DNA of 64,000 nucleotides, from positions 1 through 64,000 of the forward strand of contig SXJP01000021.1 of the NCBI GenBank assembly GCA_005779395.1, read 5' to 3'. Of the stretch, positions 32,467-41,742 are shown one piece after another. Both the position numbers and the translations under genes were made by a program. The notes under the pieces are model-generated. The model ran no database searches, was not told where the DNA came from, and saw only the letters and a program-made list of their open reading frames with translations. The stretch is from Actinomycetota bacterium (GTDB taxonomy: Bacteria > Actinomycetota > Acidimicrobiia > IMCC26256 > PALSA-610). The first letter of the stretch is position 1; each line of letters begins with the position of its first letter.

Positions 32467-33853
32467 CAGCGGTCTTCCAGGCAGCGTTACCCAAGAGTTG
32501 CTCTCCGGATGGGCGCGGACATCGCCAAGTTCAGCGACGGTCTGGGCACCCGACTCGTCCGACTCGATCCGCAAGCACCTCGGCGACGATTACCCGCGAG
32601 GGATCGTGGCGCGTGGTCTTGGTCGCTCTTACGGCGATGCTGCACAAAATGCTGGCGGCCATGTCATCGATTCGACAGCGAACTCAGAAATCCTCAATCT
32701 CGATGTCGACCGCGGTGTCGTCACTTGCGAAGCTGGCGTGAGCCTTGCAACCCTTATGCAAGTCCTTGTTCCCATGGGCTGGTTTCCAACCGTGATCCCA
32801 GGTACGCGGTTTGTTACCGTCGGTGGCGCAATCGCTTCTGATATTCATGGAAAGTTTCGCCACGGCAGCTTCTGCGATTACGTCGAGCAAGCAACTCTTA
32901 CCTGCCCGACTGGCGAGTCCTTCGCCATTGGCCCTAACGAAACTGGTCGGAGCCTCGATGCTTACTGGGCGACCGCCGGTGGGATGGGCCTTACCGGTGT
33001 AGTCACCGAAGCGACACTGCGGCTTCACGAGATCGAATCGGCATGGATGCTTGTGGACACAGAGCGGTGCAACGACCTAGATGAGTGCATGGCGCGCATG
33101 CTCGACTCGGACGACGTGTTCCGGTACTCGGTCGCGTGGATCGACACGATGGCCACCGGAGCGTCGCTCGGGCGATCGATACTCGAGCGAGGGAACCACG
33201 CTCCCCGCGCTTCGCTCGACACCAAGCACGCAAAACTCGCTAACGATTACAGCCCGCGTTTTTCCATCGAGGCACCATCGTGGTTCCCAAACAAGCTCAT
33301 CAACAAGCTCTCTGTGAAAGCGTTCAACGAGCTTTGGTTCCGCAAAGCGCCAAAGTCTTCGAAGGAACACATCGCTTCAATCGTTTCCTTTTTCCATCCG
33401 CTCGACGCGGTCCTCGGATGGAATCGCATCTACGGCTCGCGCGGTTTTCTCCAGTATCAGTTCGTAGTGCCTTACGGCGCCGAATCTGTGGTACGAACAG
33501 CGCTCGAGCGCCTCGCTGCATTGGGCGCGCCGTCATTCCTGGCTGTGCTGAAACGGTTCGAGACCTCAAACCCTGGGCTCTTGTCATTCCCTATGCCGGG
33601 CTGGACTCTCGCGGTCGACGTGCCCTGTGGCATCAGCGGACTCGCAGAATTGCTAGACGGCTTAGATGACCTAGTCATCGAAGCCGGAGGACGTGTCTAC
33701 CTAGCCAAGGACTCTCGCCTCGATCGTTCGCGCATCGAAGCTATGTATCCGCGTATCAACGAGTGGCGGGCAATCCAGGAATCTTTAGATCCTCATGGCA
33801 CGATGCAATCCGACCTCGATCGTCGCCTAGGTCTAAAGGAGAACTCACATTGA
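32459..33853 (+). CDS. dprE1: Decaprenylphosphoryl-beta-D-ribose 2'-oxidase (DprE1)
   Basis: This 464-aa FAD enzyme oxidises decaprenyl-phospho-ribose at C2'; DprE2 then reduces it to the arabinose form. The VAO-type FAD domain shows RGLGRSYGDAAQNAGG (about residues 51-66), PGTRFVTVGGAIASDIHGK and WATAGGMGLTGVVTEATL. The substrate domain ends LSFPMPGWTLAVDVP, then VYLAKDSRLDRSRIEAMYPR. In Mycobacterium tuberculosis the equivalent of Ala385 here (WTLAVD) is Cys387 (WNVCVD), the residue trapped by benzothiazinones; Ala at this position is known from insensitive species. The start GTG 32459 overlaps ubiA by 8 bases; its stop overlaps the dprE2 TTG. Predicted location is the periplasmic face or membrane. 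Confidence 0.93.
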   Translation: MDNSGLPGSVTQELLSGWARTSPSSATVWAPDSSDSIRKHLGDDYPRGIVARGLGRSYGDAAQNAGGHVIDSTANSEILNLDVDRGVVTCEAGVSLATLMQVLVPMGWFPTVIPGTRFVTVGGAIASDIHGKFRHGSFCDYVEQATLTCPTGESFAIGPNETGRSLDAYWATAGGMGLTGVVTEATLRLHEIESAWMLVDTERCNDLDECMARMLDSDDVFRYSVAWIDTMATGASLGRSILERGNHAPRASLDTKHAKLANDYSPRFSIEAPSWFPNKLINKLSVKAFNELWFRKAPKSSKEHIASIVSFFHPLDAVLGWNRIYGSRGFLQYQFVVPYGAESVVRTALERLAALGAPSFLAVLKRFETSNPGLLSFPMPGWTLAVDVPCGISGLAELLDGLDDLVIEAGGRVYLAKDSRLDRSRIEAMYPRINEWRAIQESLDPHGTMQSDLDRRLGLKENSH

Positions 33854-34608
33854 AAAATGCATTGGGCCGCATCGAATCTGTACTTGTACTTGGTGGTGGC
33901 TCCGATATCGCGTTAGCCACGGTCGGAGGCCTGGTAGCCAATCGGGCGCGCACAGTCGTGCTAGCTGGCCGCAATCTCGCGGCTATCGATGCTGCTGGCA
34001 ACGAACTGCGATCGGCCGGAGCCGTTGTCACAGCCGTCGAATTCGATGCGCTGAATCTCGAATCGCACACCAATTTCGTGAACGACACATGGAAACGATT
34101 CGGCGACTTCGACATTGTGATTCTCGCATTCGGAAGCCTCGGCGAGCAGTCGTTAGACGAACGCGATCCACTAGCCGCTGCCGAGGTCATCACCGCCAAC
34201 TTCACAGGCGCTGCCACTGTTGGCATCGCTGTTGCCGAAAGGCTCAGACAACAAGGACACGGCTCGCTAGTTGTGCTCTCGTCTGTTGCTGGGGAACGGG
34301 TACGCCGAGCGAACTTCATTTATGGTTCAGCAAAAGCCGGGATGGACGGTTTCTTCCTCGGTCTTGGCGAAGCACTTCGTGGAACAGGAGCACACGTCAT
34401 GGTCGTTCGCCCTGGCTTCGTACACACGAAGATGACGGCCAACCTCAAGGCGGCGCCACTTGCAGTAACACCAGACAAAATCGCGGCAGACATCTTGCGC
34501 GCAATTTCGCACGGCTCCGAACTCGTCTGGTCACCGCCAGCGATGCGGGTACTGATGTCAGTACTCAGGCACCTCCCGCGCGTTGTCTTCCGGCGCCTTC
34601 CGATCTGA
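33850..34608 (+). CDS. dprE2: Decaprenylphosphoryl-2-keto-ribose reductase (DprE2, SDR family)
   Basis: This 252-aa short-chain dehydrogenase starts at TTG 33850, chosen for the AAAGGAG at 33835-33841 and for the TTGA overlap with the dprE1 stop. The N terminus has the NAD(P)H-binding VLVLGGGSDIALATVGGL, an SDR variant loop as in DprE2. The catalytic set is SSVAGERVRRANFIYGSAKAGMDGF with Ser, Tyr and Lys (YGSAK). VRPGFVHTKMT follows. The C terminus is amphipathic (RVLMSVLRHLPRVVFRRLPI), fitting membrane association. Its place directly after dprE1 makes the assignment firm. Product: decaprenyl-phospho-arabinose, the donor for arabinofuranosyl transfer. Confidence 0.92.
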   Translation: MKNALGRIESVLVLGGGSDIALATVGGLVANRARTVVLAGRNLAAIDAAGNELRSAGAVVTAVEFDALNLESHTNFVNDTWKRFGDFDIVILAFGSLGEQSLDERDPLAAAEVITANFTGAATVGIAVAERLRQQGHGSLVVLSSVAGERVRRANFIYGSAKAGMDGFFLGLGEALRGTGAHVMVVRPGFVHTKMTANLKAAPLAVTPDKIAADILRAISHGSELVWSPPAMRVLMSVLRHLPRVVFRRLPI

Positions 34609-34618
34609 CCTTGGCTCC

Positions 34619-35251
34619 ATGAAGCCAATCGCAGCATTCGACTTTGACGGGACGATTACGTACCGCGACACGCTCTTAGGATTTCTTCGCGAACTTGTCG
34701 GCGACGGCCCCCTCTTGGCTGCAGCGCTCACAGACTTGCCACGCATGGTCCTATCTGCAACCGGCAAGGGAGACAGGGACGCAGCCAAGGCACGGCTCTT
34801 TCGAAAAGTCTTGCGAGGGCGCGATATCAACCAGGTCCAACAGGTGGCAGGTGCACACGCCGATCGTGTCCTAGCTACCGAGTTACGACCAGATGTCGAA
34901 AAGCGCATCGAGTGGCATCGCGATCTCGGGCACGAACTAGTTATCGTCTCTGCTTCGCTCGACGTATATCTAGACATCATCGGACCACGTCTCGGTTTCG
35001 ATTCAGTCATATGTACAAAGCTCGAAATTAGCGACGGCAAGCTAACTGGGGAGGTGGTCGGCGGTAACTGTCGTGCGGCTATGAAGGTGGCGCGCCTGCG
35101 CGCTGCGGTGCCATCGTTCGACGAACGCGAGGTCTGGGCCTATGGCGATAGCGCCGGAGACAATGAGCTACTCGCGGCTGCTACCCACCCCCATAGAGTC
35201 GGTGGCCGTACGATTCTCACCACGATCCCCGTCGGCCCCGACCCAAACTAA
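34619..35251 (+). CDS. HAD-superfamily phosphatase, subclass IB (SerB-like)
   Basis: This 210-aa phosphatase starts ATG 34619. HAD motif I is AAFDFDGTITYRDTL (nucleophile Asp and acid/base Asp), motif II VIVSASLDVYLDI (Ser), motif III the Lys in CTKLEISDGKLTGEVVGGNCRAAMK, and motif IV WAYGDSAGDNELL. The cap domain lies between motifs I and II (about residues 20-90). It follows dprE2 by 10 bases. A plausible substrate is decaprenyl-phosphoryl-5-phosphoribose, whose 5-phosphate must be removed before DprE1 acts. That is inference from its position: the ubiA-dprE1-dprE2 run otherwise lacks this step. Phosphoserine or lipid phosphates are alternatives. Confidence 0.85.
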   Translation: MKPIAAFDFDGTITYRDTLLGFLRELVGDGPLLAAALTDLPRMVLSATGKGDRDAAKARLFRKVLRGRDINQVQQVAGAHADRVLATELRPDVEKRIEWHRDLGHELVIVSASLDVYLDIIGPRLGFDSVICTKLEISDGKLTGEVVGGNCRAAMKVARLRAAVPSFDEREVWAYGDSAGDNELLAAATHPHRVGGRTILTTIPVGPDPN

Positions 35252-35267
35252 AAGGAACTAAGGCCAG

Positions 35268-36155
35268 GTGACAGACCAAGCAACGCCGCTGCGGTACGTG
35301 AACCCGCGCGCAACAGTTCCGGCTCGCCTGAGTCGATTGTGGAGCCATCGAGAACTGCTCAGTCAGCTAATTGCTCGCGATGTCAAGGTGCGATACAAGA
35401 CAAGTTTCTTGGGCATGGCGTGGTCGTTACTGAACCCTGCCATGTACCTCGGCGTTTATTACCTGGTCTTTGAGATCGTGTTGAAGCAGGGTGCACCAGA
35501 CTTCACGATCTATTTGCTGTCAGGGCTCTTGGTCTGGACTTTCTTTTCAACTTCGATGAACGCCGCAGTGGTTTCGATCAGTGCCAACGCAAACATGGTG
35601 AAGAAGATGTCGTTCCCACGCGAAATCCTGCCACTCGCAGCGGTCGGTAGCGCTCTTGTCACATTCGCTTTGCAGTCAATTGTGCTTGTGGTTGCTCTCC
35701 TCGTTTTCAGGCATGGGGTCGCATGGAATTATCTCTGTCTCGTATTGCCTGGGTTGTTGGCCCTAGCTCTACTCGCCGCTGCGCTCGGACTACTCACAGC
35801 CACGATCAATGTGTTCATTCGCGACTTGCAGCACGCGGTTGAGTTCGGGATGCTGGCGTGGTTCTGGTTCACACCGATCGTCTGGTACTACGGCCTAGTC
35901 CAAGACACATACCCGAAATACGTCGGCTGGCTCTTGGTCAATCCCGTTACATCGATCACGCTCACGTTCCAACGAGCGATTTACGCACGCACAGAATTCC
36001 GCGACGCTGGTGGGGTCCATCGCGTCCTACCCGAACTCGGGGTCGTGAACTACGGGCTAATGGTCGGTTCGGTTCTCGCGCTCGGTCTAGTTCTTTTCGT
36101 GTTCGCTGAGTGGGTTCTAGAACGCCTCGAAGGCAACATCGCCGAGGAACTTTGA
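35268..36155 (+). CDS. wzm: ABC-2-type polysaccharide exporter permease (Wzm-like)
   Basis: This 295-aa permease has six transmembrane helices in the ABC-2/TagG pattern. The amphipathic start reads SHRELLSQLIARDVKVRYKTSFLGMAWSLLNPA, the diagnostic N-terminal motif, and the family's FSTSMNAAVVSISANANMVKKMSFPREILPLA follows helix three. With the ATPase at 37315 it would move a lipid-linked polysaccharide to the outer face. The start GTG 35268 is 16 bases after the phosphatase; its TGA overlaps the ATG of the following glycosyltransferase. In mycobacteria the homologous pair (Rv3781/Rv3783) exports galactan and also brackets a glycosyltransferase gene. Confidence 0.9.
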   Translation: MTDQATPLRYVNPRATVPARLSRLWSHRELLSQLIARDVKVRYKTSFLGMAWSLLNPAMYLGVYYLVFEIVLKQGAPDFTIYLLSGLLVWTFFSTSMNAAVVSISANANMVKKMSFPREILPLAAVGSALVTFALQSIVLVVALLVFRHGVAWNYLCLVLPGLLALALLAAALGLLTATINVFIRDLQHAVEFGMLAWFWFTPIVWYYGLVQDTYPKYVGWLLVNPVTSITLTFQRAIYARTEFRDAGGVHRVLPELGVVNYGLMVGSVLALGLVLFVFAEWVLERLEGNIAEEL

Positions 36156-37306
36156 TGTCACGGAAGTTGCCTGTCTATTTCGACGTCGAGCATCTAGTCC
36201 ACGCCCACGTGAGCGGAGTCGGGCAGTACACCGCGGGTCTGCTCGCTGGCCTCGATCGAATCGCTACCTCAGGTGGCGACCAAGGAGTGTCCGTCGGGAC
36301 CTGGATGCGGTGGCTCCCACGCCTTGAGCAGTTCGATTTTCCAAACTTAAGACGACGGAATTTTCCAGTGCCGATTCGCGTTAGCGGCGTGCTCAAACGT
36401 TCCCGCCTTTTGCCCCCTATCGATCTGATGATGGGGCGAGCGGTCTATCTGTTCCCTAACTACAACTCATGGCCGACAGTGGTTTCGCCTTCAGTCCCGT
36501 TCATCTATGACCTTTCGTATATCCATTGCCCGGAGTTCGTCGATCCGGCCAACCGCGAATTCTTAGAGAAACAAGTTCCGCTCTCGATCAAACGCGCATC
36601 GAAAGTCCTTACGATCTCGGACAACAGTCGAAACGAAATTATCGATCAGTTCAAGATGTCCGAAGATCGCGTCTTCACTTGCACGCCCGGAGTCGATCCC
36701 GCGCGTTTTTACCGTCGGTGTCCAGACGAGATCACCCAAGTTAAGGCGCGCTACGGAATCACCGGCAATTACATGTTGTTCGTCAGCAACATCGAACCAC
36801 GCAAGGGACTGCTGCAACTATTGAAGGCATACGAACGCCTCGACCAGCCAATCCGCGACGAATACCCACTCTTGCTGGTCGGATCGACCGGTTGGCTAAA
36901 CCAAGAAATTATCGAAGAGATAATGCGCTTACGCATCGCAGGGAACCGAATCATGCGACCCGACAGCTATGTCTCAGACGCTGACCTGCCCGCTCTCTAT
37001 AGCGGCGCGCGGCTGCTCTGCTACCCAAGTCTGTACGAAGGGTTTGGCCTCCCTCCGATCGAAGCTATGGCCTGCGGAACTCCGGTAATCACGAGCAACA
37101 ACTCATCGCTCCCAGAAGCCGTCGGCGAGGCAGCAATCATGGTCGACCCTCACGACATCGACGAACTTTCGGATGCGATCACCCGAACGCTAACCGACGA
37201 AGTTCTTCGCGAAGCTCTCATCGAGCGGGGACATCGTCACGCGCCGAACTTCTGTTACGAGAACAGCGCACTACAACTACTCGCCGAAATCGCTGAGCTT
37301 CGCTGA
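36155..37306 (+). CDS. Glycosyltransferase family 4 between wzm and wzt
   Basis: This is a 383-aa GT-B enzyme. It starts [29 protein letters not shown] with the Gly-Val-Gly-Gln-Tyr acceptor loop typical of mannosyl/rhamnosyl GT4 members. The donor half shows [68 protein letters not shown] (E-x7-E donor motif) and [20 protein letters not shown] 36155 shares a base with the permease stop (TGATG). It ends 8 bases before wzt, so wzm-GT-wzt are co-transcribed, and its product probably extends or caps the exported chain. Confidence 0.9.
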   Translation: MSRKLPVYFDVEHLVHAHVSGVGQYTAGLLAGLDRIATSGGDQGVSVGTWMRWLPRLEQFDFPNLRRRNFPVPIRVSGVLKRSRLLPPIDLMMGRAVYLFPNYNSWPTVVSPSVPFIYDLSYIHCPEFVDPANREFLEKQVPLSIKRASKVLTISDNSRNEIIDQFKMSEDRVFTCTPGVDPARFYRRCPDEITQVKARYGITGNYMLFVSNIEPRKGLLQLLKAYERLDQPIRDEYPLLLVGSTGWLNQEIIEEIMRLRIAGNRIMRPDSYVSDADLPALYSGARLLCYPSLYEGFGLPPIEAMACGTPVITSNNSSLPEAVGEAAIMVDPHDIDELSDAITRTLTDEVLREALIERGHRHAPNFCYENSALQLLAEIAELR

Positions 37307-37314
37307 GGAACCCT

Positions 37315-38550
37315 GTGGCTACTGCAATCAGAATCGAAGGCCTATCAAAGCGGTTCCGGCCAGACCGTTTGCACTCAATCCGTTCCCGCCTGCGGTCCAC
37401 GCCTAGCTCTGACACAGCGTTCACGGCACTCGACGACCTAAACCTAGAAATCGCGGCTGGTTCGTCAGTAGGACTTCTCGGTCATAATGGCTCAGGAAAA
37501 TCAACCCTGCTCAAATGCATCGCTGGCATCTTGCGGCCGAGCGTCGGCACAGTTCAAGTCGCTGGTCGAGTCGCCGCGATGCTCGAACTCGGAGTTGGGT
37601 TCTCGCCCGAGTTGACCGGTCGCGAGAATGTGTACCTGAACGGTACGATACTCGGACTATCAAAGCGCGACATCGGCAACCGCTTTGATGACATCGTTGC
37701 CTTTGCTGGCGTAGAAGACTTTATCGACTCGCCCGTCAAGCACTACTCATCTGGCATGTACCTACGACTCGGTTTTGCGGTAGCCGCGAACGTCGAGCCA
37801 GACATACTTCTCATCGACGAAGTACTCACTGTTGGGGATGAAGCTTTCCAACGTCGTTGCATCGGGAAGATTCGCGAATTCCAGAATCAAGGCAGGACCG
37901 TAATCCTGGTTACGCATGCGCCCGACCTCGTGCGACAGATCTGTGACAGAGCAGTTGTCCTTGATCACGGGAAAATCGTTCTCGACGGCGACCCCCGCGC
38001 AGGCATTCGAGCCTTTCGAGAACACATGTACCTCGGTCACGCACTCACACCTCAGTCGTCTGACCACGACGCGACAGACCGTAACGGCATGTCGACGCCA
38101 GAGATGTTCGAAGATGACACCCGCGAACTATTTATCACCAAGGTGGAGTTCGATTGTCCCGACGCTGAATCCGGAATTCTGGTCCCGCACGGACGGCTCC
38201 GAATCCGGATCTCTTACCTCGCGCGTACCGAAATTTCTGGCGCAATGTTCGGGATCGCGATACACGACACTGCCGGTACGCACGTCTACGGCGCGAACAC
38301 TCGAATGCTCGACGTTGAGGTGCCACCGCTTCTTGGCTCTGGAGTCGTCACATTCGAAATCGTTGACGTGCCACTAACCGACGGCACATATCTCGTGTCT
38401 TTTGCTGTCCAAAGCCTCGACGAAAGCATCTTCTACGACTGGCGAGATCAGACTCATGAGTTTCGAGTCTCTGCCAAGGACAAGCTTGCAGGACTTGTCG
38501 CGCTGCCATTGACAATCTCGGTTCAGCCAGACTCCGCATCGACCACATGA
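37315..38550 (+). CDS. wzt: Polysaccharide exporter ATPase with C-terminal carbohydrate-recognition-like domain (Wzt)
   Basis: This 411-aa protein has an ATPase domain (1-245): Walker A GLLGHNGSGKSTLLKC, the family-specific LELGVGFSPELTGRENVYLNG, signature HYSSGMYLRLGFAVA, Walker B DILLIDEVLTVGD and switch VTHAPDL. Residues about 265-411 form a beta-sandwich (ELFITKVEFDCP, LRIRISYLARTEISGAMFGIAIH), matching the Wzt C-terminal domain that recognises chain-end modifications of the glycan in other bacteria. The N-terminal segment RFRPDRLHSIRSRLRS is the usual basic leader. The start is GTG 37315. Presence of this extra domain suggests export of a finished, capped polymer. Galactan exporters of mycobacteria are shorter. 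Confidence 0.9.
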   Translation: MATAIRIEGLSKRFRPDRLHSIRSRLRSTPSSDTAFTALDDLNLEIAAGSSVGLLGHNGSGKSTLLKCIAGILRPSVGTVQVAGRVAAMLELGVGFSPELTGRENVYLNGTILGLSKRDIGNRFDDIVAFAGVEDFIDSPVKHYSSGMYLRLGFAVAANVEPDILLIDEVLTVGDEAFQRRCIGKIREFQNQGRTVILVTHAPDLVRQICDRAVVLDHGKIVLDGDPRAGIRAFREHMYLGHALTPQSSDHDATDRNGMSTPEMFEDDTRELFITKVEFDCPDAESGILVPHGRLRIRISYLARTEISGAMFGIAIHDTAGTHVYGANTRMLDVEVPPLLGSGVVTFEIVDVPLTDGTYLVSFAVQSLDESIFYDWRDQTHEFRVSAKDKLAGLVALPLTISVQPDSASTT

Positions 38551-38597
38551 CAGCTATCACTGCCCGCGGATGCACGATCCCGGCGATCAGCTGAGCG

Positions 38598-40631
38598 ATG
38601 GATCAACTCGGCGTTCCTCGCATACTCGCAAGTTGTTTTCGTTACACACTGATCGGCATCATCGCGTTCGGACTCGCGGGCCTGGCTCTGGCGATAGCCG
38701 GATTCTTCGAGCCAGCCATCGCTATCGCACTAAGCGTGGCGTTAGCGGTCGCAATGCTCCGGATTTCGCGTCCAATGTTGCACGACAGCAGACCTCAAAC
38801 ACAAGAGACCAAGTGGTGCGCCGTCTTAGCAGCGGCTGTGGTCCTACTCGCAGGAATTTTCCATGGAGTTCACCACGGCGAACACCTAGCAATCGACCGC
38901 GACCCAGCAATCACTATCAATGCCGCAAAGTGGCTTTCCGAAACTGGGAGCCTCGAAGTCGACATCGAAGACGGGCCTTTCACCGCTCACACCGAATTGG
39001 TGGCCAAGACCGAAGGCATGAGCGAAACGAGTTCAGGAAAGCTGCAATTTCAGGGCGATCACTTCCTTACCGTTCTCCTCGCTGGCGCGAACTGGCTTGG
39101 TGGCGACACCCTCATGTTTGTGGTGCCTGCTCTGATCGCCGGCTTAGCGCTGTTGGGCGTGTATATCTTGCTCGCAGTCAAGACCAGCCCGCTCGCGAGT
39201 CTCGTCGTAATGACTGCACTTGGTTTTGGATTGCCGTTTACGGCGTTAGCTCGCGACGCCTACACCGAGATTCCTCTATTGCTCGTCGTCAGCGGAGTCT
39301 TGTGGCTGACTCCGAATACCCGGCCGCCGAGCGCACGAGAGGCCTCGCTAATCGGACTCGCGCTCGGTGCGATGCTCACGATCAGACTCGATGCAGCGTT
39401 GCTACTGCTCGGGTGGCCGATCATCATCGCGGGCTGGCGCACACCGGGGCATGGCCGCATCGACCGCCGCGTCGTTTGGATACTGGTCGCTGGTTTTCTT
39501 CCGGGCGCAACCATTGCTGCACTCGATCTTGCCTTACGAAACCGTCACTACATGCAAACTCACGATTCGAGGATCATCGCGATGTGGGTAGGCGTCTTGG
39601 TCAGCGTCATCGTGACAATTTCGTATTTGGCTCTACTAGGAGAGCAACGATTCGGTCGCGAAGCTCGGCTTAGTCACAAACTTCTCCGGCGCGCCGCCGC
39701 ATCTGGATTTATCGCGATATCCGTTTATGCATGGCTAGGGCGCCCGTCGCTGAACATTGTGCACAAGGCTCCTAAGACGGTAATCGCAGCGTTACAGAAA
39801 CTCAACGGGCTGCCGATAGATCCGACGCGTCGATACACGGAACTTACGCTCGAGTTCCAACAGTGGTACTACGGCATCGGGGTAGTGGCCGCAGGCATAA
39901 TCGGCATCGCTCTCGCGATTCTTGTGCCAACCATTGGGCGGAACGTTAAAAATGCTGCGTTAATGATCGCTCCAATGTCGATTGTCTACCTCGTCCATCC
40001 GAATGCTGTGCCGGATCAAATATGGGTGATGCGTCGTTACCTCGTCGGCGCGACGCTCATGTTGTTGTTCGGTGTTGCAGTGTTACTTACGGCGCTCCTT
40101 CGCAATCGGTCCTACGGTCGTCCGGTTGCAATCGGATTGTGCGTCGCCTTAGCAACTGGGGTGCTCCTACCTACCGCGCTCGTCACAAAACCGGTTCGCT
40201 ATGCAGCTGATCAACGAGGCCACTTAGCTGGCATCGAAAAGGCGTGCGAGGTTCTAGGCCCAAAGGCAGCCGTCATCGTTCCGGCAGTGCGCGATGCCAA
40301 CTCGCTCTTCAAACAAGTACCCCAGCCCCTTCGGGCATGGTGCAGTGCTGAAGTCGCCGTTGCCAACGCGAGAATTGAGGCTTCAGAAGCCAAGGGTCTC
40401 GCTCGAGAATGGGCCTCGCTCGATCGCATCCTTTTTGTGGTCGCGAACAGTCCAGAGCAAATAAGCGCGATCTGCGCCGAATCCGAGCTTGCGACTATCG
40501 AGATTTCAAATCAGCACTTGCTGCAGCAAACTCTCATCGGTCCCCCACGCCGGTACGACACAGAGCGCCTCGACTTGGTTATCGGGCGAGTCGATGACTG
40601 CTCGCTGGTCGACCCTCAGGCCGCGACCTAG
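38598..40631 (+). CDS. Large polytopic membrane protein, GT-C/ArnT-like
   Basis: This 677-aa protein has about 13-14 transmembrane helices. After helix three comes a long extracytoplasmic loop (HHGEHLAIDRDPAITINAAKWL; SSGKLQFQGDHFLTVLLAGANWL), containing the acidic Asp-x-Asp-type loop and the layout of PMT/ArnT-like glycosyltransferases. ARDAYTEIPLLLVV follows in the next loop. The C-terminal 150 residues are extracytoplasmic (EKACEVLGPKAAVIVPAVRDANSL). It lies between wzt and two GT4 genes on the same strand. The donor is likely a polyprenyl-phosphate sugar such as that made by DprE1/DprE2 or the GT2 enzyme at 29191; direct evidence is lacking. Confidence 0.6.
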   Translation: MDQLGVPRILASCFRYTLIGIIAFGLAGLALAIAGFFEPAIAIALSVALAVAMLRISRPMLHDSRPQTQETKWCAVLAAAVVLLAGIFHGVHHGEHLAIDRDPAITINAAKWLSETGSLEVDIEDGPFTAHTELVAKTEGMSETSSGKLQFQGDHFLTVLLAGANWLGGDTLMFVVPALIAGLALLGVYILLAVKTSPLASLVVMTALGFGLPFTALARDAYTEIPLLLVVSGVLWLTPNTRPPSAREASLIGLALGAMLTIRLDAALLLLGWPIIIAGWRTPGHGRIDRRVVWILVAGFLPGATIAALDLALRNRHYMQTHDSRIIAMWVGVLVSVIVTISYLALLGEQRFGREARLSHKLLRRAAASGFIAISVYAWLGRPSLNIVHKAPKTVIAALQKLNGLPIDPTRRYTELTLEFQQWYYGIGVVAAGIIGIALAILVPTIGRNVKNAALMIAPMSIVYLVHPNAVPDQIWVMRRYLVGATLMLLFGVAVLLTALLRNRSYGRPVAIGLCVALATGVLLPTALVTKPVRYAADQRGHLAGIEKACEVLGPKAAVIVPAVRDANSLFKQVPQPLRAWCSAEVAVANARIEASEAKGLAREWASLDRILFVVANSPEQISAICAESELATIEISNQHLLQQTLIGPPRRYDTERLDLVIGRVDDCSLVDPQAAT

Positions 40632-40637
40632 CCCACG

Positions 40638-41726
40638 ATGTCGATACGAGTCGCGATTCATGCTGGACAGCTCCTACAGAAAGTGCCTGGAGGCATCGGG
40701 CGTTATGTCGCGGCATTGCTCAGGGAATTGCCAGCGCACGATGTAGAGCCAATCGCGTTCGGGGCGGGGCATCGCCCAGCCGAAATAGTCAACAACGCCG
40801 CATGGCAAGACATCGGTTGGCCACGCGACGGACTTCGCTACGAAGCATGGCACCGGTTGCGCTTTCCCTCTGTCAGAATCGACGCCGACCTCATCCATGC
40901 CCCGAGCCTCGCCGTACCACCCAAAGATTCGCGTCCACTCATAGTTACAGTTCACGATGTTTCATGGCTTCGTCATCCTCAGTCGACTACCGAACGCGGG
41001 GCAAAATTTCATCAACGCGGGCTCGAACTCACGTTCCGGGATGCAGACCTCGTGCTGTGTCCGTCTGAGTTCACGCGCGATGAACTACTAGCCGAGGGCT
41101 ACGACGGTACCCGCATACGCATTGCTCGCCTCGGTTGTGATCCTGCACCACCAGCTGATGACGACGTAATCGACGCCGCCGTCACGTCTCTCGGCATTGA
41201 GGGGCGGTTCCTCCTCACCGTCGGAACGGTCGAACCTCGCAAACGACTGAATATTCTCGTTGAGGCGTTCAATTCTCTGCGGCGTTCACACCCTGATTTA
41301 CAACTCGTGATCGTAGGTCCGACTGGTTGGGGCAAGATCGGACGCCTAGACCACCCCGGGGTAATGCAACTAGGACGGTTGCCATGGCGTGATGTAGATG
41401 CGCTATACCGTCGAGCGCAACTCTGCTGTATCCCATCGGTCTACGAAGGCTTCGGGTTGCCCGCAGCAGAAGCTCTTGCTCGAGGTTGCCCGACGATCGT
41501 CACTCGCGGGAATGCCCTCGAGGAGGTAGTCGGCGACGCAGGAATTCTCATCGATTCCGATGATGTCCTCGGGACCCACGACGCAATCGAGCGCGTACTC
41601 GAAGATGCACGCTTACGCAGTGACCTTGCGAGGCGGGGTCCCCCGCGGATGGCGAGCATGAGCTGGGCCAATACAGCTAGAGAGCATGCGGCTATCTACA
41701 GAGACCTGATCTCAGGGCGAAGCTGA
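40638..41726 (+). CDS. Glycosyltransferase family 4
   Basis: This is a 362-aa GT-B enzyme. The N terminus RVAIHAGQLLQKVPGGIGRYVAALL has the Gly-Gly-Ile-Gly-Arg-Tyr acceptor loop. The linker region reads FLLTVGTVEPRKRLNILVEAFN, and the donor site LYRRAQLCCIPSVYEGFGLPAAEALARGCPTIVT with E-x7-E. It starts ATG 40638, 7 bases after the preceding membrane protein, and is followed after 16 bases by a close paralogue at 41743 (same length, same motifs). The pair probably arose by duplication. It likely adds mannose or rhamnose residues in the cytoplasm. Confidence 0.88.
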   Translation: MSIRVAIHAGQLLQKVPGGIGRYVAALLRELPAHDVEPIAFGAGHRPAEIVNNAAWQDIGWPRDGLRYEAWHRLRFPSVRIDADLIHAPSLAVPPKDSRPLIVTVHDVSWLRHPQSTTERGAKFHQRGLELTFRDADLVLCPSEFTRDELLAEGYDGTRIRIARLGCDPAPPADDDVIDAAVTSLGIEGRFLLTVGTVEPRKRLNILVEAFNSLRRSHPDLQLVIVGPTGWGKIGRLDHPGVMQLGRLPWRDVDALYRRAQLCCIPSVYEGFGLPAAEALARGCPTIVTRGNALEEVVGDAGILIDSDDVLGTHDAIERVLEDARLRSDLARRGPPRMASMSWANTAREHAAIYRDLISGRS

Positions 41727-41742
41727 CTAACGTCCTCGTCTG

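Noticed and set aside
38570..39673. Long 367-codon open frame overlapping the GT-C-like gene at 38598
   Set aside because: Same shadow composition; the overlapping 677-aa frame has clear transmembrane periodicity and correct spacing to its neighbours.
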